Assembly (NCBI GenBank): GCA_041552055.1
Contig: JBFELO010000059.1
Span: 1 to 27,598, forward strand
Direction: 5' to 3'
Source: JBFELO01 sp041552055
Lineage (GTDB): Bacteria > Acidobacteriota > Thermoanaerobaculia > Thermoanaerobaculales > Sulfomarinibacteraceae
DNA: 27,598 nucleotides
Position numbers and translations under genes: made by a program. Shown here piece by piece: positions 23,308 through 27,598 of this stretch; within the stretch, counting starts at the first letter, position 1; each line of letters begins with the position of its first letter. The notes under the pieces were generated by a model. It was not told where the DNA came from, made no database searches, and was given only the letters and a program-made list of their open reading frames with translations.

Positions 23308-24033
23308 TCACTCCTCGAGCTCGGAGACCCGCTCCGCGACCCACGTGCCGGAGGCCGGCAGCCCGCTCGCGAGCTGGGTGGCCTCCCAGCTGCCCTGCAG
23401 TCTGATCGTCTCGCCGCGCACCTGGAGCCGCCCGTGGAGGATCGCCGCGAACCCCATCTGAGAGTCGACCCTCTCGAGCCGCACCTTTTCGGCAACCAGG
23501 GTTCCTCGCACCGAGCCGGTCCAATCGCCCGTCAGACGGTAGGTCCCCTGAACCAGCGTGCCGTTCAGCTGCAGGGACATGAGCCCCTCGTGTCCCCCCG
23601 GCTCCATGACGACCCTCCAGGTCCCGGAGATGGGATCTTCATCGACGCCCACCTCCTGCCGCAGGCGGCTGATCTCCCCCTCGGTGATCGCGATGGCGGC
23701 CATCCTGACCAGGATCGATCGGCGCACCTGTTGCATGGTGTGCAGGTGCATCATCAGCTCCGACTCGGCCCTGCGGAGATCCTCGTCCCTCAGCTGCAGG
23801 CTTTCCAAGCTCTCTCCCTGACGCTGCGCCTGCATCAGGTCCGCGGACTCACGTTGGAGTCGCACCCAGGCCTCCTGCAGCTGGGCCCGTTCGTCGCCGT
23901 ACTGCGCCACGTCCTGGTCGAGCAACGCCTGGTCCACCTTCATCAGCTCCCGCAGGCTCTGTGTGACCGGCTGAGACGCAAACAGCGACGGCGCGAGAGC
24001 AACCACGAACATCGCGCGGACTACAGTTTTCAT
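23308..24033 (-). CDS. Secreted coiled-coil protein with C-terminal beta domain
   Basis: I do not recognise this family. The 241-residue product has a signal peptide (MKTVVRAMFVVALAPSLFA, probable cut before SQP). A long charged helical segment follows at about 25-125 (QALLDQDVAQYGDERAQLQE, RRAESELMMHLHTMQQ), likely a coiled coil. The C-terminal half (about 133-235) shows alternating strands with repeated glycines and W (GTWRVVMEPGG, GTYRLTGDWTGSVRGTLV, GSWEATQL), suggesting a small beta-barrel or lipocalin-like fold. The ATG at 24033 has a clear GGGAGG. It is followed by the hexanucleotide hairpin and then the operon start, and is probably its own transcription unit. Confidence 0.75.
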   Translation of the reverse strand: MKTVVRAMFVVALAPSLFASQPVTQSLRELMKVDQALLDQDVAQYGDERAQLQEAWVRLQRESADLMQAQRQGESLESLQLRDEDLRRAESELMMHLHTMQQVRRSILVRMAAIAITEGEISRLRQEVGVDEDPISGTWRVVMEPGGHEGLMSLQLNGTLVQGTYRLTGDWTGSVRGTLVAEKVRLERVDSQMGFAAILHGRLQVRGETIRLQGSWEATQLASGLPASGTWVAERVSELEE

Positions 24034-24086
24034 GCCGCCTCCCTTTGAACGAACTACGGAGCGGGCATCGCGTGTGTTGAGCATAC

Positions 24087-24141
24087 CAATTCCGGATCCG
24101 TCCGGTGTGGGGTGCCGCCACGCCAGATGGATCCGGAATTG
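24087..24141. repeat. Perfect inverted repeat, 13-nt arms, 29-nt loop
   Basis: CAATTCCGGATCC (24087-24099) and GGATCCGGAATTG (24129-24141) are perfect reverse complements. The position between divergent genes rules out a terminator role. It lies 54 nt upstream of the coiled-coil gene's start codon, so it could be a regulatory site or a small element remnant. Confidence 0.85.
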
Positions 24142-24234
24142 TCACAAAGGGAAACACTTAAACACATCGCGAGAATCAATCTGCTTCGGAAAACCTGTTT
24201 GTTCGGTTGCTTCGAGGCGGCGTGAGCTTCGTAG

Positions 24235-24257
24235 TGCGAATCGCGGCGCGAATCGCA
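24235..24257. repeat. Degenerate third copy of the dispersed hairpin core
   Basis: This 23-nt segment differs from the core of copy B (9825-9847) at two positions. One of the changes turns the inverted arms into a direct repeat of GCGAATCGC. The downstream half of the element is absent and an A-run follows instead. Confidence 0.5.
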
Positions 24258-24284
24258 AAAAAACTCGCTCGAGCACTTCACGCA

Positions 24285-24329
24285 GTGAATTGCATGCATA
24301 ATAGTCAGCCGACACTTCCTGCAATTCAC
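24285..24329. promoter_or_regulatory. Inverted repeat across the putative symporter promoter
   Basis: GTGAATTGCA (24285-24294) and TGCAATTCAC (24320-24329) are perfect 10-nt inverted arms 25 nt apart. The candidate -10 box CATAAT (24297-24302) lies between them, so the left arm sits in the spacer and the right arm just downstream of the expected start of transcription. This is a plausible paired operator, or an RNA hairpin in the leader. Confidence 0.5.
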
Positions 24330-24369
24330 GAGGTGATTTGCAGGCGGACCGAATGGCATCGAGGTGTGA

Positions 24370-25842
24370 ATGCGGCTCAAGCACCACAACCAGATCTTCG
24401 TCGGCATGGTGCTGGGTGTCGTTGTCGGCATGGCGCTGTGGTGGTATGCGGAGTCGGTGGCAACATCTGATCGGGAGCTGTCCGGTCTCTATCACACTGT
24501 CATGTGGGCGCTCGACCTGCTCGGGCCGACCCTGTTCATCGGTGCATTGAAGATGATCATCGCACCACTGATCCTCGCCAGCATCGTCGCCGGCGTGACC
24601 AGCTTGCCGAACATGAAGGAGCTCGGATCGATCGGCTGGAAGACACTGGCCTACTATTTTGTCACCACAACCATCGCGGTCATCATCGGACTGGTCACAG
24701 TGCTCACGCTCCGACCCGGCCACCGCGATGCATCACTTCGAATTCGCGCCGACGCAGAGTCAAAACAGGAGGTGCTTCGAGCCCAGTACCAAGGGGAATT
24801 CGGCGAGTCGGCCGTCGCCGCGAACGGTCTGCCTCGCCCTCGGTATGTCGTGTGGCTGCACGGCCAGAAACGACGCGAAGCCGGCGCCGCCGCCGGCAGT
24901 TTCGAGTCCCAGTTCGAGGCGATCAGCCGCGCGAAGGATCGAACCCCGGGTGAGATCTTCACCAACGACATCGTCCGCCCGCTGTTGATGAACCCGTTCA
25001 GGTCGTTGGCGGCCAACCCGCCCAATGCCCTCGGCATCATTTTCTTCAGCCTCTTGATGGGCATCGCGTGTACGGTCGTGGGCTCGCCGGCACAGCCGGT
25101 GGTGCGTTTCTTCCAGGGCTTGAACGGCGTGATGATGACCATCACCCACTGGCTCGTGCGGATCTCACCAATCGCGATCGGGTGCATCGTGGCGAAGCTG
25201 GTCGCCGACACCGGGCCCAAGGTGTTTGCCTCGCTCGGCTGGTACTGCGGCGCCGTCATCGGCGGTATCTTCATCCACATCATGGTGCTGCTCGCAATCT
25301 CCACGTTCCTCGGGGGCGTCAACCCATTCGCCCTGTGGCGTGGAATCCGCGAGGCCTGGATGATCGCCCTCAGCACCCGGTCGAGTGCGGCCACGCTTCC
25401 TGTGACCATCGCGAACGTCACCGAGAACCTCAAGGTGTCGCCCAAGGTGGCGAACTTTTCGCTGCCCCTCGGCGCGACCATGAACATGGACGGCACAGCG
25501 CTGTACGAGGGCGTGGCGGTGATATTCCTGATCCAGATCTACGGCGGCCTCGACGACGTCCTGATCACCATGACGGCGGTGACCACCTTCCTCATCTTCA
25601 TCACCGCTGTCCTGGCGTCGATAGGCGCCGCCGCGGTACCGGACGCTGGTCTGGTCACCATGGTGATTGTCGCGAGCGCGGTCAATCTCCCGATCTACTA
25701 CATCCCACTGATTTTTGCCGTCGACGCGGTGCTCGACATGTTTCGCACCTCGACCAACGTGCTCGGCGATTCGATCGGCGCCGTTGTGGTGCATCGCTTG
25801 GAGAAACACCGCCTCGGGGACGAACTCGCCGCCTCGCCCTGA
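24370..25842 (+). CDS. Dicarboxylate/amino acid:cation symporter (DAACS family)
   Basis: The product imports dicarboxylates or acidic amino acids with Na+ or H+ across the inner membrane. The 490-residue chain has the family landmarks: an LGPTLFIGALKMIIAPLILASI helix (in part), the serine-rich hairpin STRSSAATLP at about 335-344, the NMDGTAL cation-binding motif from Asn372, and the second hairpin region IGAAAVPDAGLVTM. The DctA, GltP and GltT branches cannot be separated by eye. The loop between the third and fourth helices (about residues 118-196) is longer than I expect and is hydrophilic, with charged repeats such as SQFEAISRAKDRTPGEIF. The ATG at 24370 has GAGGTG very close upstream. Confidence 0.93.
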   Translation: MRLKHHNQIFVGMVLGVVVGMALWWYAESVATSDRELSGLYHTVMWALDLLGPTLFIGALKMIIAPLILASIVAGVTSLPNMKELGSIGWKTLAYYFVTTTIAVIIGLVTVLTLRPGHRDASLRIRADAESKQEVLRAQYQGEFGESAVAANGLPRPRYVVWLHGQKRREAGAAAGSFESQFEAISRAKDRTPGEIFTNDIVRPLLMNPFRSLAANPPNALGIIFFSLLMGIACTVVGSPAQPVVRFFQGLNGVMMTITHWLVRISPIAIGCIVAKLVADTGPKVFASLGWYCGAVIGGIFIHIMVLLAISTFLGGVNPFALWRGIREAWMIALSTRSSAATLPVTIANVTENLKVSPKVANFSLPLGATMNMDGTALYEGVAVIFLIQIYGGLDDVLITMTAVTTFLIFITAVLASIGAAAVPDAGLVTMVIVASAVNLPIYYIPLIFAVDAVLDMFRTSTNVLGDSIGAVVVHRLEKHRLGDELAASP

Positions 25843-26101
25843 GCCCTGCGCCCATGTCCGCGAAGAGCGCTCCTCATCAGAAAACAGGTCGAGTGTCAAA
25901 CGTCAAGAGTGGAAGGCCGTTCAATCATCTCCGGGGAAGGGAATGGTTGACAGGGTGGAGACCTTCGACGTTGGACGCTCCACACGTGGGGGCGGAGGGA
26001 ACAGCAGGAGCGGGCCGAGGTGAAGGCGCCGGGCCACCACGCACGCACGTTGTCCGCGACCTCTCCGGAGTCGGCGTGACCTGTTCGATGGTTGGATGGT
26101 G

Positions 26102-26608
26102 CTAGCTCTCGTCCGCAGGCTCCGGCTGGAAGTCGAGGGCCTTCCCGACGTCGGTTTCGACCTTCTCCACAGGCTTGTCGAGCACCTCGGCCACCTCGTA
26201 CGCCAACAACGAACGGGCGTGATCGAACATCTTGCGCTCACGGAAAGACAGCGTCTTGCGGCCGGCGACCTCGGCCAGGCAGAGCAGGACATCGACGATC
26301 TCGTCCAGATCCCCGGTCTTGATCCGGTCGAGATTGGCTCGGTAGCGGTCCTTCCAGTTCTCCGGATCCTCGACCTCTTTCTTGCGCAGCCGCCGCATCG
26401 CCTTGTTGACGGCCTTCTTCTCGGACAGCGGCCGCAGCCCGACCAAATCGCTGTTGGTGACCGGCACCAGCACCTTCGATTCGGTGTTGAGCAGCCGGAG
26501 GGTGTAGCACTTCATGGTGCTCCCGGCCAGCTCCTCCTTGGTGATGCTCTCCACCACCGAAACGCCCTGGCTGGGATACACGACCTTGTCACCGACCTTG
26601 AACTTCAT
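26102..26608 (-). CDS. CarD/CdnL-family RNA polymerase-binding regulator
   Basis: CarD-family proteins bind the RNA polymerase beta subunit through an N-terminal Tudor-like domain and stabilise the open complex, often at rRNA promoters. The 168-residue product begins MKFKVGDKVVYPSQGVSVVE, the typical opening, with the beta domain to about residue 60 (KVLVPVTNSDLVGLRPL). The C-terminal helical DNA-binding part follows (NWKDRYRANLDRIKTGDLDEIVDVLLCL, in part; RKTLSFRERKMFDHARSLL). That matches the usual CdnL layout, plus a short acidic tail. The ATG at 26608 has AAGGGCGG as a fair site. The gene stands alone with gaps of about 260 and 350 nt. Confidence 0.94.
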   Translation of the reverse strand: MKFKVGDKVVYPSQGVSVVESITKEELAGSTMKCYTLRLLNTESKVLVPVTNSDLVGLRPLSEKKAVNKAMRRLRKKEVEDPENWKDRYRANLDRIKTGDLDEIVDVLLCLAEVAGRKTLSFRERKMFDHARSLLAYEVAEVLDKPVEKVETDVGKALDFQPEPADES

Positions 26609-26956
26609 TGGCCGCCCTTCTGAGCGGTTTCATGGTAGCACGGCACGGTGGGAGAAATTATGCGCACACGACTGCAGCGCGCACGGACCTCTCGGCGACA
26701 ACAAAACCAGGGGAGGACCGGGCCCCTCCGATGGTCACGAGCATCCCGCCACTCATGTGGCATACGGCGTTCGACGCATGACAGCACCGGGTCGCGACTC
26801 GAGATGCGGCCCGATTCCGAACTCCATGTTTCATCAAAATAGCCTTCAACAAACACTGTTCTCAGATTGACACCACTCCGTCCGACCCCTACATTTGACT
26901 CAAAGCCTCGCAGTTTGAGAACAGGCTCGGCAGCCCTGACCGGGTGGGGAGGAACC
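26609..26956. other. Divergent intergenic region upstream of the carD-like gene
   Basis: This 348-nt gap separates the CarD gene from the plus-strand secreted protein. Its right half carries the promoter at 26867-26895. The left half should hold the carD promoter; a CATAAT on the minus strand near 26657-26662 is the best -10 candidate, without a good -35. No gene is supported. Confidence 0.55.
26867..26895 (+). promoter_or_regulatory. Sigma-70-like promoter for the terminal secreted protein
   Basis: A consensus TTGACA (26867-26872) is followed after 17 nt by TACATT (26890-26895). Transcription would start near 26902, giving a leader of about 55 nt before the ATG at 26957. The two boxes and the spacing are seen directly. 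Confidence 0.65.
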
Positions 26957-27598
26957 ATGAGCGCTGTCTCGTGCCGGATCGCCCCCGTTTTCATCCTCGT
27001 CCTGTGCGGATCGGTAGTGGCTTTGTCCGCTCAGATACCCGGCGGCGTGTCACCCGGGATGGCCGATCGCATCGCCTTGACCGAGGCCAGCTGCCCCACC
27101 TTCAGCTGGCAGGAGGTGTCGGATGCGGCCGGCTACGAGCTGGTCGCGTACGCACTGCCCGACGGCGTCGAGTTCGGCGCCGTCACCTCCGCCGAGCTCG
27201 TCCCCGAGGCCGAGGTGCTGTACGCCCGGGTGCCGGGCGGCGCCACGAGCTGGACACCCGCTCTCGACCAGTGCCTGGCACCGGGCGGCTCATATGTGTG
27301 GTTTGTGCGGGGGATCTTCAATGACGAACTCGGAGACGAGATCCTGGACGACTGGTCCGACGGGCTCCTCTTCGCAGTGTCTTCCGTGCCGTCCAGCGAG
27401 GAGTTGGAGCTTGCCCTGAGGGTGCTGCAGCGGTACGTCGGCGAGGACGTCACCGCCGGCGTTGAACGCAACGAAGCGCCCGAGGCCACATCACGAACAA
27501 CTCCAACAGTCTCCCTCGGAACCGCTGCGGCCCGGAAGTCAGTGCCAGTCGCGGCGACCGCCATCAGAGGGCATTTGACCGCGCCTGCCGGCGAGGTC
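26957..27598 (+). CDS. Secreted protein with fibronectin-type-III-like domain, cut by the window edge
   Basis: The frame stays open for 214 codons from 26957 to the last base and has no stop, so the C terminus is missing. The ATG has an excellent site (GGGGAGG at about 26947-26952). A signal peptide is clear (IAPVFILVLCGSVVALSAQ). The next 130 residues, with PTFSWQEVSDAAGYELVAYA, SWTPALDQCLAPGGSYVWFV and GLLFAVSS, have the W and Tyr spacing of an Fn3-like domain of the kind used by surface proteins. A Ser/Thr/Ala-rich segment follows (TSRTTPTVSLGTAAARKS), perhaps a linker to a further domain outside the window. Function is unknown; an extracellular or cell-surface role is inferred from the signal peptide and domain type. 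Confidence 0.8.
   Translation, partial: MSAVSCRIAPVFILVLCGSVVALSAQIPGGVSPGMADRIALTEASCPTFSWQEVSDAAGYELVAYALPDGVEFGAVTSAELVPEAEVLYARVPGGATSWTPALDQCLAPGGSYVWFVRGIFNDELGDEILDDWSDGLLFAVSSVPSSEELELALRVLQRYVGEDVTAGVERNEAPEATSRTTPTVSLGTAAARKSVPVAATAIRGHLTAPAGEV

Larger units (their letters stand above)
24034..24369. other. Divergent intergenic region with two inverted repeats
   Basis: The region lies between divergently transcribed genes and must hold both promoters. It contains two inverted repeats (24087-24141 and 24285-24329) and a degenerate copy of the dispersed hairpin core (24235-24257). A CATAAT at 24297-24302 is the best -10 box for the symporter gene, but its -35 box is weak. No gene is supported here. 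Confidence 0.6.

Noticed and set aside
25843..26101. Short words such as GTCAAACGTC and GACGTTGGAC between the symporter and CarD genes, suggesting a repeat.
   Set aside because: The matches are short and imperfect; I cannot separate them from chance.
1..27598. Possible CRISPR array, prophage, transposase or defence system.
   Set aside because: The two hexanucleotide arrays lack spacer-repeat structure, and no integrase, transposase, nuclease or phage structural gene is visible in any frame.

Overview
The window is one stretch of a GC-rich bacterial chromosome, with short intergenic gaps and genes on both strands. A TonB-dependent receptor, an LptE-type lipoprotein and KdsC (KDO-8-phosphate phosphatase) show a diderm with lipopolysaccharide. 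The combination with an M13 peptidase, a YtcJ-type amidohydrolase lipoprotein and a CarD regulator is reminiscent of Acidobacteriota, but this is an inference from gene content; no rRNA or tRNA gene is present to test it.

Layout. 153-1448 (-): a membrane diguanylate cyclase. 2048-4596 (+): a YtrA-type GntR regulator, an ABC ATPase and a permease, with a promoter whose -10 box lies inside a palindromic operator. 4674-4907 (-): a possible small membrane protein. 5147-7225 (+): a secreted M13 metallopeptidase, separated by a bidirectional terminator from a lipoprotein alpha/beta hydrolase (7314-8279, -). 8582-9511 (-): a RarD/EamA permease. 9512-10219: a gene-free stretch with several inverted repeats and a dispersed repeat. 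10220-11224 (-): a triple zinc-ribbon membrane protein. 11301-13001 (-): an amidohydrolase lipoprotein. 13143-15300 (+): a cobalamin riboswitch and the TonB receptor it should control, followed by a 108-residue unknown protein and metG (16000-17898, +).

From 23014 down to 18159 (-) seven genes overlap or nearly touch: a PP0621-like zinc-ribbon protein, a class II aldolase-like protein, rarA, lptE, kdsC, thyA and folA. They look like one transcription unit that joins envelope biogenesis, fork maintenance and thymidylate/folate synthesis. Upstream lie a secreted coiled-coil protein (23308-24033, -) and a dicarboxylate/amino-acid symporter (24370-25842, +). The window ends with a CarD regulator (26102-26608, -) and a secreted protein that runs off the right edge (26957-27598, +).

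I see no phage, defence, CRISPR or transposase genes, and no clearly new protein system. The least explained material is non-coding: two CGGNNN hexanucleotide arrays that reverse strand in the middle (one supplies the 3' end of folA), a roughly 68-bp dispersed repeat with a hairpin core, and four isolated inverted repeats with 10-19 nt arms. Start codons were chosen by ribosome-binding sites and family alignment from memory; no database search was possible.
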